A DNA stretch of 64,000 bases from JAIXWP01 sp046309775 (GTDB lineage Bacteria; Bacteroidota; Bacteroidia; Flavobacteriales_D; Sanyastnellaceae). The translations under genes and the position numbers were made by a program. The stretch lies in assembly GCA_046309775.1 (NCBI GenBank), contig JBKCOM010000162.1, positions 1 to 64,000 of the forward strand, in the 5' to 3' direction. This document shows, piece by piece, positions 43,210-52,025 of this stretch. Positions within the stretch are counted from its first letter, which is position 1, and each line of letters opens with the position of its first letter. Under the pieces are notes generated by a model, which saw only the letters and a list, made by a program, of their open reading frames with translations, had not been told where the DNA came from and ran no database searches.

Positions 43210-43447
43210 TGCTATTTTTATTTGTTGGTTTCTGTTTCTTTGGAACCAGGTCAACCCCGGAAGTCCCCCAAGGATGACATTTTGAAATCCTCTTCAATCC
43301 TAACCACATTCCCTTCAAAGGCCCCCACTCCTCTATCGCTTCTTTAGCATACTCACTACACGTTGGGTAATGCCTGCAGTTGCTTCCAAGCAATGGAGAT
43401 ATCAACGCTTGATATATCCGAATAGGAAGAACAAAGAGTTTTTTCAA
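43193..43447 (-). CDS. yidD: membrane protein insertion efficiency factor YidD
   Basis: 84 residues; the start is probably TTG at 43447 since no ATG is available near the conserved N-terminus. The family motif LGSNCRHYPTCSEYAKEAIE is unmistakable, with LPIRIYQALISP before it and KRISKCHPWGTSGVDLVP after. YidD assists membrane protein insertion together with YidC. It overlaps the downstream lipoprotein gene by 17 bp. A Bacteroidota-type promoter lies directly upstream. Confidence 0.9.
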   Translation of the reverse strand: MKKLFVLPIRIYQALISPLLGSNCRHYPTCSEYAKEAIEEWGPLKGMWLGLKRISKCHPWGTSGVDLVPKKQKPTNKNSNENNH

Positions 43448-43464
43448 AGGTTCTATTTGCGGGG

Positions 43465-43497
43465 CAAAATTAAAAACTAAATAGACTCAGAATCAAA
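43465..43497 (-). promoter_or_regulatory. promoter of yidD-lipoprotein-hemB operon
   Basis: Minus-strand TAATTTTG (43472-43465) preceded by TTTG (43497-43494) with a 21-nt spacer, in the gap between the HupE stop and yidD. Confidence 0.5.
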
Positions 43498-44047
43498 ATT
43501 TATCTAAAAACAAATAACCCGAAATTAATGCTGCTGCAATCGAAAGGGTAATGTTCCAACCACTCATTGAGAAACGTGACCAACGAAGAACTAGCCATGA
43601 AAAGCCCAGAATAATCGATAGCACCAATAGCTGTCCCAGTTCCACCCCACAATTGAAATAAAACAATTGAGCTACCCAGTTGGAATTCCCCTCATACATC
43701 ATTCGAAAATAGGACGAAAAGCCCATTCCATGTATTAGTCCGAATCCCGCAGTGACGGCATAACGCACCTTAATGTTTTGTGAGTCCTTGTAAAGGATAT
43801 TTGAAATGGCAGTTATAAATATTGTTATGGGAATCAAGAGTTCAATTAAGTTCGAATTAAATCGAATAACTCCTGATGCTGCTAAAGCCAAAGTCAAACT
43901 GTGGCCAATAGTAAATGCAGTAACAAGAATCAACAACTTTCGCCAATCAACAAGAGTGAATGGGGCGCTTAATGCCAGAATAAAGAGCATATGGTCGTAG
44001 CCCTCTAAATCCGTGATGTGTTTGAATCCCTCAATAAGTTCTTCCAT
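43493..44047 (-). CDS. HupE/UreJ-like membrane protein
   Basis: 184 residues with about six transmembrane helices. Conserved histidine-bearing motifs: LEGYDHMLFILAL, TAFTIGHSLTLALA and AVTAGFGLIHGMGFS, all typical of the HupE/UreJ 2 group. These proteins are thought to move nickel or cobalt, or to act in cofactor assembly, but most members are uncharacterised and no hydrogenase or urease gene is nearby. It follows DUF4290 by 12 bp. Confidence 0.82.
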   Translation of the reverse strand: MEELIEGFKHITDLEGYDHMLFILALSAPFTLVDWRKLLILVTAFTIGHSLTLALAASGVIRFNSNLIELLIPITIFITAISNILYKDSQNIKVRYAVTAGFGLIHGMGFSSYFRMMYEGNSNWVAQLFYFNCGVELGQLLVLSIILGFSWLVLRWSRFSMSGWNITLSIAAALISGYLFLDKF

Positions 44048-44059
44048 AAAGCATCAGAA

Positions 44060-44737
44060 TTATTTATGCTTTTTGAACATCTTTTTCTTTTGCTTAAAAT
44101 TCTTGTGCTTATTCTTTCTGAAATTATCTGATTCAAAATCCTGAAACTTGTTTCCTTGAATAGTTTTAACAGCATTTAATTCTATTGCTCCTTCTATTCT
44201 GATTTTACCACCGCTCAAAAGGGCTAAATCCTTGAGGATAACATCATCAGTCACGGTGTTTCGGTTCCAATTAAGCGAATTCTGCTTCATCAAATTCGCA
44301 ATCGCGAGTGAGAATGCTTTTCGCTCTTCGCCCTCTTCCATAGCAAGGCATTTTTCAATCATCTTTTCTACATATCTACCGTAATGTCCAAATCTTACAT
44401 CACCCTTAGGGTAAGACATGCGTGCAGGAGGTGCGTCTAACTCTTCTGGATTAGGAATGGGATAACTTGAGTCAACGTCGAGCTTGAAATTAGACATTAT
44501 ATAAAGGTGATCCCAAAGCTTGTGGTTGAAATCTTCTATGTCACGGAGATATGGAAATAATTGTCCCATCACCGACAGAATTGCTTTTGCACACTTGTTT
44601 CTCTCCTCCCTATCTTCAATGGTGGCAGCATATTCAACCATTTTCTGAATATTCCTTCCGTATTCAGGAATAATCAAATCAGGGCGATTGCTATTGTAAG
44701 GCTGAAATTTTAAAACTTCGTTTATTGTCTCCGACAT
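44060..44737 (-). CDS. DUF4290 domain protein
   Basis: 225 residues from the ATG at 44737 (MSETINEVLKFQPYNSNRPD); 22 more codons are open upstream. The N-terminal NRPDLIIPEYGRNIQKMVEY and the GRYVEKMIEKCLAMEEGEER segments match the Bacteroidota-specific DUF4290 family, a helical cytoplasmic protein of unknown role. The tail is strikingly basic (RKNKHKNFKQKKKMFKKH), which suggests binding to RNA, ribosomes or acidic membrane. It lies between pcrA and hupE. Confidence 0.85.
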   Translation of the reverse strand: MSETINEVLKFQPYNSNRPDLIIPEYGRNIQKMVEYAATIEDREERNKCAKAILSVMGQLFPYLRDIEDFNHKLWDHLYIMSNFKLDVDSSYPIPNPEELDAPPARMSYPKGDVRFGHYGRYVEKMIEKCLAMEEGEERKAFSLAIANLMKQNSLNWNRNTVTDDVILKDLALLSGGKIRIEGAIELNAVKTIQGNKFQDFESDNFRKNKHKNFKQKKKMFKKHK

Positions 44738-44807
44738 ACTTGGAGTAAAATTTAATTTTAAGACTGCGTTTTCTATAGACGCTATCGGCAAATATAGCGA
44801 CAACCTT

Positions 44808-47144
44808 CTATATTACCTTCAATTTGGCAAACTTCAACAATAATTGCTTTTGACCTGCGGCCGGGAAAAAGATAGTAGCCTTCGCATCAGGATTCTCCCC
44901 TTCTATCTGTAGGACTTTTCCTTTACCGAACTTATCATGCATTACTTCTGCCCCAACAAAAATTTCACTTTGATCTGAAGGCGCATCAAACAATGGCGCT
45001 TGCGTAGTGCTTACCTTTTTAAAATTGGCGGGCGGTGCCGATGGTGCCTTTGGTTCTGGCGCAAAAATCTCTTTTTGACGAGGTTTCGGTCCGTTGAAAT
45101 CTGACAAAGATCCACCTCCGAATCCTGAGCGTTCGCGAGTAAAGTCAATTCTGGATTGTGGTGCTCTCGTCGGCTCGACCCTTGGTAGTTCGAGATACTG
45201 CTCATCAATCTCTTCAATAAATCGTGATGGTTCGCAATAGCTCAATTGGCCCCAGCGATATCTGCTTAGGGCGTAACTCAACGTGGCTCGTTTTTCAGCT
45301 CGAGTTACAGCAACATAAAACAACCTTCGCTCTTCTTCCATTTCCTCCCTCGAATTGAGCGACAGCTGACTTGGAAACAAATTCTCCTCCATGCCAACAA
45401 TATTCACATAAGGAAATTCCAGCCCTTTGGCGCCATGAATCGTCATCATGCTCACTTTATTGTTGTCCTCTTTATCGTCATTATCTGCATCGGTCAACAA
45501 CGCAACATCAATCAAGAAGTCACTCAAAGAATTAATCGCGCCTGGATTCTGCAGATTCTCTCTATCACTGAATTCCTTCATACCATTGAGCAACTCCTGA
45601 ACGTTGTCATATCTGGCCACACCCTCTGGTGTTCGATCCGCATATAAATCCTTTAACAACCCGCTATGGCTTGCGATATGATGACCGATGTCAAAAGCAT
45701 TGAGTACATTTAATTGCACCTGAAAGCTCTTTATCATTGTGACAAATTCAGCCAACTTATTATACGACGCTCCATTGATGCCTACTTCGTTGGCGCGGTG
45801 CACCATATCCCACACGCTAATTTCTCGTTCAGCAGCACCAACTACTAATTTATCGATCGTCGTCTTTCCTATGCCCCTTGTTGGGTAATTGATAATTCGC
45901 TTTAATGCTTCTTCATCATTCGGATTGCATGCAAGGCGGAAATACGCGAGCAAATCCTTGATCTCTTTTCGCTGATAAAAACTCAATCCTCCATAGATTC
46001 GATAAGGAATGTTCAGTTTTCTCAAAGCCTCTTCAAACGCGCGGCTTTGGGCGTTTGTGCGATAAAGAATTGCAAAATCACTGAATTGAGCACCAGACTC
46101 TTGTTTTGTGGCAAATATTTGATTCGCTACAAAATTACCTTCGTCATTGTCCGTCAGCGCCTTGTGCACTTTTATAGGTTGACCAAATTCGTTCTCTGTC
46201 CAAACCTTCTTTTTTATTTGGTCTTTGTTCTTTGAAATAATACTATTTGCTGCTTCTACGATTACTTGAGTGCTTCGATAGTTTTGTTCGAGCTTGTACA
46301 TGGCGAACTCTGGATAATCTCTTCGGAAGTTGAGAATATTCTGAATGTTAGCCCCGCGAAATGCGTAGATACTCTGAGCATCGTCGCCCACTACACATAC
46401 ATTTTCATGCACCGCGCCCAATTGCTTCACAATAAGATATTGAGCAAAGTTCGTATCTTGATACTCGTCTACGAGAATAAACTGGAACTTATGCTGATAG
46501 CGATGCAAAACATCAGGAAAATCGCGCAGTAGAACGTTTGTTTTAAATAACAAATCATCGAAATCCATCGCACCAGACTTGAACAAACGCATATCATATT
46601 TGGCATAAATCTCCCCCATTTTGGGTTTGCCAGTCTGTCTGTCCTCACTCACCAAATCAACATCCTTTAAATAATCGGCTGGTGAAATGAGATTATTTTT
46701 ACAACTGCTAATTCTATTGTAGACAACTCCTGGTTTGTAAATTTTATCATCAAGATTCATTTCTTTGATGATGTCTTTCACCAAACTTTTAGCGTCAGTC
46801 GTGTCATAGATTGTGAAGTCTCGTGGATAGTTTATTTTATCACATTCAATTCTGAGGATACGTGCGAAGATGGAGTGGAACGTTCCCATCCAAATACTTT
46901 TTGCTTCGCTTTCGCCCACGAGTTTACCAATACGCTCCTTCATTTCGCGCGCCGCTTTGTTGGTAAAGGTCAAGGCAAGAATGTTGAATGGATCCACCCC
47001 TTGGCTTACCAAATGGGCAATTCTGTAGGCCAAAACTCTCGTTTTACCAGATCCTGCTCCAGCAATCACCATCATGGCACCATTCACGTGAGCTGCCGCC
47101 GCGCGCTGTGCCTCATTCAATTCTGATAATAAATCGTGCTTCAC
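44808..47144 (-). CDS. pcrA: UvrD/PcrA-type DNA helicase
   Basis: 778 residues if translation starts at the GTG at 47144 (KHDLLSELNEAQRAA follows, close to the usual family start); another GTG at 47204 would add 20 residues. It is a superfamily 1A 3'-5' helicase of DNA repair. Motifs: MVIAGAGSGKTRVLAYRI (Walker A), TFTNKAAREMKERI, LVDEYQDTNFAQY (Walker B), GDDAQSIYAFRGA (motif III), LEQNYRS (IV), TIHGAKGLEFPYV (V) and VAVTRAEKRATLSY (VI). The C-terminal Tudor-like KVLQIEG end region is present. Confidence 0.95.
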   Translation of the reverse strand: MKHDLLSELNEAQRAAAAHVNGAMMVIAGAGSGKTRVLAYRIAHLVSQGVDPFNILALTFTNKAAREMKERIGKLVGESEAKSIWMGTFHSIFARILRIECDKINYPRDFTIYDTTDAKSLVKDIIKEMNLDDKIYKPGVVYNRISSCKNNLISPADYLKDVDLVSEDRQTGKPKMGEIYAKYDMRLFKSGAMDFDDLLFKTNVLLRDFPDVLHRYQHKFQFILVDEYQDTNFAQYLIVKQLGAVHENVCVVGDDAQSIYAFRGANIQNILNFRRDYPEFAMYKLEQNYRSTQVIVEAANSIISKNKDQIKKKVWTENEFGQPIKVHKALTDNDEGNFVANQIFATKQESGAQFSDFAILYRTNAQSRAFEEALRKLNIPYRIYGGLSFYQRKEIKDLLAYFRLACNPNDEEALKRIINYPTRGIGKTTIDKLVVGAAEREISVWDMVHRANEVGINGASYNKLAEFVTMIKSFQVQLNVLNAFDIGHHIASHSGLLKDLYADRTPEGVARYDNVQELLNGMKEFSDRENLQNPGAINSLSDFLIDVALLTDADNDDKEDNNKVSMMTIHGAKGLEFPYVNIVGMEENLFPSQLSLNSREEMEEERRLFYVAVTRAEKRATLSYALSRYRWGQLSYCEPSRFIEEIDEQYLELPRVEPTRAPQSRIDFTRERSGFGGGSLSDFNGPKPRQKEIFAPEPKAPSAPPANFKKVSTTQAPLFDAPSDQSEIFVGAEVMHDKFGKGKVLQIEGENPDAKATIFFPAAGQKQLLLKFAKLKVI

Positions 47145-47250
47145 ATCTGCGAAATTATGCTTATTCCTCAACTTAAAAAAAGTTGTTTGCCTATTTTCGT
47201 CCACAAATTATCAGGCGCGAAAATTGCGTTGGATATAAAAAACAAATACG

Positions 47251-48423
47251 ATGTCAAAAATTCTCATTATAGATGACGAAGCCGCCATTCGTGGCGCATT
47301 GAAAGAAATTCTTGAATATGAATCATTCGAGGTAGACGAGGCCGAAGACGGACTTGCAGGCCTCAAAAAAGTAGAGAAGGAAACATACGATTTGATTTTT
47401 TGCGACATCAAAATGCCCAAAATGGACGGTATTGAGGTGCTGGAAAAGCTCAAAGAAAAAGAAATAGACACTCCAGTAATTATCATCACCGGACACGGGA
47501 GCGTTGAAACAGCCGTGGAGGCTTTGAAAAAAGGCGCATATGATTTTATTCAAAAACCACTAGATCTCAATCGCGTGCTTGTTACGGTAAGAAACGCTAG
47601 CAATCAAACTGCTCTCGTAAAAGAAACTAAATCGCTTCGAAAAAAAGTAAATAAAGTTCTTGGATCCAACATCGTGGGCGAAAGCAAGGCCATACAAGAA
47701 ATAAAACAAATGATTGAGACAGTGGCGCCCACAGAGGCTCGCGTGCTCATCACAGGTGGAAATGGCTCAGGAAAAGAACTTGTAGCCCGCCAATTACATG
47801 AAAAGAGCGCCAGAAGCGCAAATGCATTCATTGAAGTAAACTGTGCCGCTATACCTTCTGAATTGATTGAAAGTGAATTGTTCGGCCATGAAAAAGGAGC
47901 GTTCACTAGCGCTATCAAAACACGTCAAGGAAAGTTTGAACTTGCAGACGGCGGAACATTATTTCTAGACGAGATCGGTGATATGTCGCTCTCCGCACAA
48001 GCTAAAGTTTTGCGTGCGCTCCAAGAAAGTAAGATCACCCGTGTGGGAGGCGACAAGGATTTCAAAGTAAATGTTCGCGTTTTCGCCGCTACTAACAAAG
48101 ACTTAAAAAAAGAAATTGCTGCCGGAAACTTTAGAGAGGATTTGTATCACAGACTATCGGTTATAGTGATTCGCGTGCCTTCACTAAATGAGCGAAAAGA
48201 TGATATTCCTCTTTTGGCAGATCATTTTTTGAATATCGTAGCCGACGACTACGCTCAACCAAAAAAAGAAATTACCGATGGTGCCATCAAAGCGTTGCAA
48301 CAACTTGATTGGTCGGGCAACATTCGAGAATTTAGAAATGTCATAGAGCGTTTAGTGATTCTCTCACCAAAGGCCATTGATGAAAAAATGGTAAAGGCTT
48401 ACGCCACTCCTCATTTTAGCTAA
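47251..48423 (+). CDS. NtrC-like response regulator without DNA-binding domain
   Basis: 390 residues. Receiver domain at 1-120 with the phospho-acceptor Asp52 (LIFCDIKMPKMDG), Asp8/9 and Lys102 (FIQKPL). A sigma-54 activator AAA+ domain follows (about 143-370): Walker A GGNGSGKE at 169-176, then ELFGHEKGAFTSA, Walker B TLFLDEIGDM, and VRVFAATNKDL. The sigma-54 contact loop reads GAFTSA instead of GAFTGA. The protein ends in about 20 residues after the AAA+ lid with no Fis-type helix-turn-helix. It is divergent from pcrA. No sensor kinase is adjacent. Confidence 0.9.
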   Translation: MSKILIIDDEAAIRGALKEILEYESFEVDEAEDGLAGLKKVEKETYDLIFCDIKMPKMDGIEVLEKLKEKEIDTPVIIITGHGSVETAVEALKKGAYDFIQKPLDLNRVLVTVRNASNQTALVKETKSLRKKVNKVLGSNIVGESKAIQEIKQMIETVAPTEARVLITGGNGSGKELVARQLHEKSARSANAFIEVNCAAIPSELIESELFGHEKGAFTSAIKTRQGKFELADGGTLFLDEIGDMSLSAQAKVLRALQESKITRVGGDKDFKVNVRVFAATNKDLKKEIAAGNFREDLYHRLSVIVIRVPSLNERKDDIPLLADHFLNIVADDYAQPKKEITDGAIKALQQLDWSGNIREFRNVIERLVILSPKAIDEKMVKAYATPHFS

Positions 48424-48442
48424 TATAAATACTTTACAAATG

Positions 48443-48470
48443 AGCCTCAAGCTATGCTTGGGGCTTTTTT
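48443..48470 (+). terminator. terminator after the NtrC-like gene
   Basis: Hairpin AGCCTCAAG / CTTGGGGCT (one mismatch) followed by six T. It overlaps the end of the convergent WecA-like gene. Confidence 0.7.
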
Positions 48471-49546
48471 ATTTTGGGATTAATCCAAAAAATAGAATTG
48501 GCCAAGAGTAAGGCAACGGACCCAGTAATCAAAAACGAAATATTCGGCGAGTGTTCTGGAGTTAGAAAAGTAATTGAAATTATCAATAAAGTATAGGCAT
48601 AAAGTACGATACTAACCTGTCTGTGAGATAATCCAAAAGATAACAGTCTGTGGTGTATATGGTTTCTATCCGCTGAAAATGGTGAACGACCTTGGCTCAT
48701 TCGAATGATAAAAACGCGAAGAGTGTCGATTAGTGGATAGGCTAAAACAGCCATACACAGCACTGGTTTGGACAAACTGGACATTGGTTGAGACATTTTA
48801 GAAGCGGGAAACTCAATGAGTTTCATTACCATCACATACATAACCACTCCGATGATAAGCGATCCTGAATCGCCCATGAAAATCTTTGCAGGTTGCCAAT
48901 TGAAAATCAAAAAACCCAACAGAGAGCCCGCCAATCCCGCAGCTAACAAAGCCAATGGAAGGTCGCCAGTGATGAAAAACCAAACTGCAAAAGTTATACT
49001 TCCAATAAAGCTTGTTCCCCCAGCCAATCCATCAACTCCATCGATCAAATTGATTGCATTTACAATGACGATATATATAAAAAGCGACAAGGGCTTACTA
49101 ACAGAATCAGGTATTTCATTAATACCCAGCAAGCCGCAAAAGTTGCTGAGGCGTATGTCTGCAAGAAAAACGAGAATAATACCAATAACAAAATGCACGA
49201 AAAGCTTTTTACTCGGGCTAACGCCTATAATATCATCTTTCAGGCCCAGAAAAAATAATATAAACATACATGCCACTAGATACTTGAACTCATTCAGCGC
49301 TGTAAGAATATCATAGTTTGCACCAAATTGCCCCGAATATTGAGAAGGAAACCAAAGAGAGTAACTTATGATTGTTCCAGCAAAAATCATTATCCCTCCT
49401 ATAGTCGGAACGCTGCGTCTGTGGAGCTTTCGGGCATCCCCAGGCTCGTCGACAAGATGCTTAAGCTTTGCCACCTTGATTAGAGCTGGCATTGCTATCA
49501 CAACCATGAAAAATGCTGTTACAAAAGAAAAAATCAAATCTTTCAC
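48452..49546 (-). CDS. WecA/MraY-like undecaprenyl-phosphate sugar-1-phosphate transferase
   Basis: 364 residues with about ten transmembrane helices. Polyprenyl-phosphate transferase motifs: VDEPGDARKLHRRSVPTIGG, NAINLIDGVDGLAGG, KIFMGDSGSLIIG and SADRNHIHHRLL. The HIHHRLL motif is typical of WecA/TagO, which begin O-antigen, teichoic or exopolysaccharide synthesis by placing GlcNAc-1-P on undecaprenyl phosphate. It follows the RemB/Wzi-like barrel in a leftward polysaccharide-flavoured cluster. Confidence 0.92.
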   Translation of the reverse strand: MKDLIFSFVTAFFMVVIAMPALIKVAKLKHLVDEPGDARKLHRRSVPTIGGIMIFAGTIISYSLWFPSQYSGQFGANYDILTALNEFKYLVACMFILFFLGLKDDIIGVSPSKKLFVHFVIGIILVFLADIRLSNFCGLLGINEIPDSVSKPLSLFIYIVIVNAINLIDGVDGLAGGTSFIGSITFAVWFFITGDLPLALLAAGLAGSLLGFLIFNWQPAKIFMGDSGSLIIGVVMYVMVMKLIEFPASKMSQPMSSLSKPVLCMAVLAYPLIDTLRVFIIRMSQGRSPFSADRNHIHHRLLSFGLSHRQVSIVLYAYTLLIISITFLTPEHSPNISFLITGSVALLLANSIFWINPKIKKPQA

Positions 49547-49594
49547 GTCACTCCTAATTTTAACTCGATGATTAGCTAAGGTTGAACAAATGTA

Positions 49595-51073
49595 CTAAAA
49601 GTCAAAATATCGCGCGTGTAGATTGGTTCTAATTGTCGCATAATACCAAGTGTACTCCCTATCAAACTGACGATGACTTGCTCCCAAAACAAATTCCAAG
49701 TTCGTCTTCAAATTCAATTGCAGCCCTGCTTCCAGCTCCGCCTGACGCAAATCATACTCAGAAAAACGCGATTCCATCCAGTTCACTTTTGCCCTTGACA
49801 AAAACTTACCATAGCGATATTCCGTAATTAGCACCCACTCCTCCACGCTTCGACCGCCAGGATGACCTATGAATTGATTAAAATGAGTCAAGTCCTGAAA
49901 TCTATTATCCAAGTCTACTTTTAGAGAAACTTTATTGTACTCCGCCTGAAGGTAGAGCCCTTTTATTAGGACATCAAAAAATTTCACTCCACCTTGAAAG
50001 GCAAGTGAGGCGCTGGTGAAATCATCTATCATTGATTGTGCGTAGAATGAGATTCCTTGCGGTAAAGAAACACGCAAGTTTGCCCCGATAAACGTATTTT
50101 GACGCGGCGAATTTGCCTCCGTTATTGAAGAAAGGCCAATCAATGGTACATAATAATTCCAAGGCAACGAATAGGTAGCAACATTATCTGCTCGTTGCCA
50201 CATGCTTCCTTCAAATAAACCGACCTCCAAATTTGGTATCGGAAGAAAACTCAGATAGTGCGCACTAAACCCTTTCCTTCTAAACAATGATTCGGGAACG
50301 TCTCCAAGGGGAAGCCTTTCCATATTTTGCATTGTTCCAAACGTGTTTGAATAGAGTATTTTCTTATTAAAGAAATATGCTGTACTGCGAACGTAAGGAT
50401 AGCTGAATAACCCATCCGTTAAAATCAAACTTCGGTATCCGTGACCAATAAATTGCTGACCATATCCTAATTCCAAAGCCCAATTATCACTGGCTTTGAA
50501 AGTCATATTTCCAAAGCTCATATTATGGTCATACTGTTTAAATTTAAAATCCTTCACGCGACCATAACCTGGAAACACATCATTAGAATCCACAAAAGTT
50601 CTTTGATATGATGGCGCTTTTCGCTGCATTTCATAGAAACCCGTTTGAAAAGAGAATCGCTCCCCAATTTCTCCCATCACTAAGACGCCGCGATTATTTA
50701 CATACAGATTATTGTCTGTTTCAGTCAGAGCCGATTTTGGAAATTCGGCGCCCAAAAGCAACTCACCAATAGGATCTGCCGAAAGTCGATAACCTTTTCC
50801 CTTTGCTTCAAGCAGATGGCTTCTCATTAAATATAGCAAGGGCTCGAAATAATAGCTCACAGTATCTTTCTCCACAAAGGTAATTGAACTATCGCTCAAG
50901 AAAAACTCATGAAGTGGCCGGTGAGCCAAGTGAATCGACTGATTATTTTTTATTGAAAATTTCTCAAGTTCTCGGTAAGCTCTGCCGGTACTTGGTAACA
51001 GATTTTGTGCTTGAATTGCACCCACCATTCCAAACCAGAATAGGACTAATATTAAAACCGAACGAACGTTCAT
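49595..51073 (-). CDS. RemB/Wzi-like outer membrane beta-barrel protein (second copy)
   Basis: 492 residues. Signal peptide MNVRSVLILVLFWFGMVGAIQA. Barrel strands throughout; LELGYGQQFIGHGYRSLILT corresponds to FEAGRGKQFWGDGYRSLII of the protein at 21401-22912, and DSNDVFPGYGRVKDF parallels SARDVLPGVGRLDS. Ends in an aromatic residue (HARYFDF). Placed between fcl and a WecA-like gene, it may anchor or assemble a surface polysaccharide, as Wzi does. The start codon overlaps the fcl stop (ATGA) and lies inside the palindrome at 51056-51079. Confidence 0.8.
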   Translation of the reverse strand: MNVRSVLILVLFWFGMVGAIQAQNLLPSTGRAYRELEKFSIKNNQSIHLAHRPLHEFFLSDSSITFVEKDTVSYYFEPLLYLMRSHLLEAKGKGYRLSADPIGELLLGAEFPKSALTETDNNLYVNNRGVLVMGEIGERFSFQTGFYEMQRKAPSYQRTFVDSNDVFPGYGRVKDFKFKQYDHNMSFGNMTFKASDNWALELGYGQQFIGHGYRSLILTDGLFSYPYVRSTAYFFNKKILYSNTFGTMQNMERLPLGDVPESLFRRKGFSAHYLSFLPIPNLEVGLFEGSMWQRADNVATYSLPWNYYVPLIGLSSITEANSPRQNTFIGANLRVSLPQGISFYAQSMIDDFTSASLAFQGGVKFFDVLIKGLYLQAEYNKVSLKVDLDNRFQDLTHFNQFIGHPGGRSVEEWVLITEYRYGKFLSRAKVNWMESRFSEYDLRQAELEAGLQLNLKTNLEFVLGASHRQFDREYTWYYATIRTNLHARYFDF

Positions 51074-51079
51074 TCGGTT
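51056..51079. repeat. near-perfect copy of the 24-bp palindrome
   Basis: Arms AACCGAACGAAC and GTTCATTCGGTT with one mismatched pair. It covers the overlapping stop of fcl and start of the barrel gene. It differs from the 27111 copy by a single base. Confidence 0.75.
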
Positions 51080-52008
51080 GGAAGATTTAATTCTTTAAAA
51101 TCCTCATATACCTTTTCAATTCCTTCTGCTAAATCAATTTTGTGCTTCCATCCAAAGCTTTGAATCCTGGATACATCCATGAGTTTTCGGGGAGTACCAT
51201 TTGGCTTTGATGCATCCCAAATTATTTCTCCATCAAACCCTACTTTCTCTTTCACCAATTCTGCCAGAGCCTTAATGGACAAGTCTACCCCCGTTCCAAC
51301 ATTTACAAACAGCTTTTCATCATAATGCTGCATCAAATGGAAGCAAGCTGCGGCTAAGTCATCAACATGCAAAAACTCCCTTAATGGACTGCCATCGCCC
51401 CACAACACGACTTCCTTTCGCCCAGTCACCTTTGCATTGTGAAACTTTCGAATCATCGCAGGAAGTACATGTGAATTTTGTAAATTATAATTATCGTTGG
51501 GGCCATAAAGATTGGTAGGCATCGCACTGATAAAATTGCACCCGTACTGATCACGATAGGCTTCACATAGTTTTATACCACTGATTTTTGCGATTGCATA
51601 GGGCTCATTGGTAGCTTCCAACAACCCAGTAAGTAAACTCTCCTCTTTCAAAGGCTGCGCGGCCAATTTTGGATAAATACAGGAAGAACCTAAAAACAAG
51701 AGCTTTTCAACCCCTGTCATATAAGACGCATGAATGATGTTTGCTTCAATCATGAGATTCTCGTAAATAAAGTCTGCACGATAAGTATTGTTTGCCAATA
51801 TGCCACCCACCTTTGCAGCAGCCAAGAATACAAACTGCGGTTTTTCATTTTGAAAAAAATCATTCACCGCTTGCTGATTGCGGAGATCCAAATCAGAGGA
51901 CGTGCGTGTGATGATGTTGGTAAAACCCTCATTTCTTAAAAAGCGTTCAATAGCGCTTCCCACCATCCCACGGTGACCCGCGATGTAGACTTTTGCGTCT
52001 TTATTCAT
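51070..52008 (-). CDS. fcl: GDP-L-fucose synthase
   Basis: 312 residues. An extended SDR enzyme that turns GDP-4-keto-6-deoxymannose into GDP-L-fucose by epimerisation and NADPH reduction. Motifs: VYIAGHRGMVGSAIERFL (nucleotide fold), FLAAAKVGGI, FLGSSCIYPKLA, the catalytic YAIAKISG, NLYGPNDNYN and VWGDGSPLREFLHVDDLA. The substrate-making GDP-mannose dehydratase (gmd) is not in the window. Fucose is likely used in a surface polysaccharide. Confidence 0.95.
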   Translation of the reverse strand: MNKDAKVYIAGHRGMVGSAIERFLRNEGFTNIITRTSSDLDLRNQQAVNDFFQNEKPQFVFLAAAKVGGILANNTYRADFIYENLMIEANIIHASYMTGVEKLLFLGSSCIYPKLAAQPLKEESLLTGLLEATNEPYAIAKISGIKLCEAYRDQYGCNFISAMPTNLYGPNDNYNLQNSHVLPAMIRKFHNAKVTGRKEVVLWGDGSPLREFLHVDDLAAACFHLMQHYDEKLFVNVGTGVDLSIKALAELVKEKVGFDGEIIWDASKPNGTPRKLMDVSRIQSFGWKHKIDLAEGIEKVYEDFKELNLPTE

Positions 52009-52025
52009 GATGCAAACCTAAGTTT

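Noticed and set aside
48816..49316. 166-codon frame antisense to the WecA-like gene
   Set aside because: The sense frame is a clear membrane transferase; the antisense product shows no family features.
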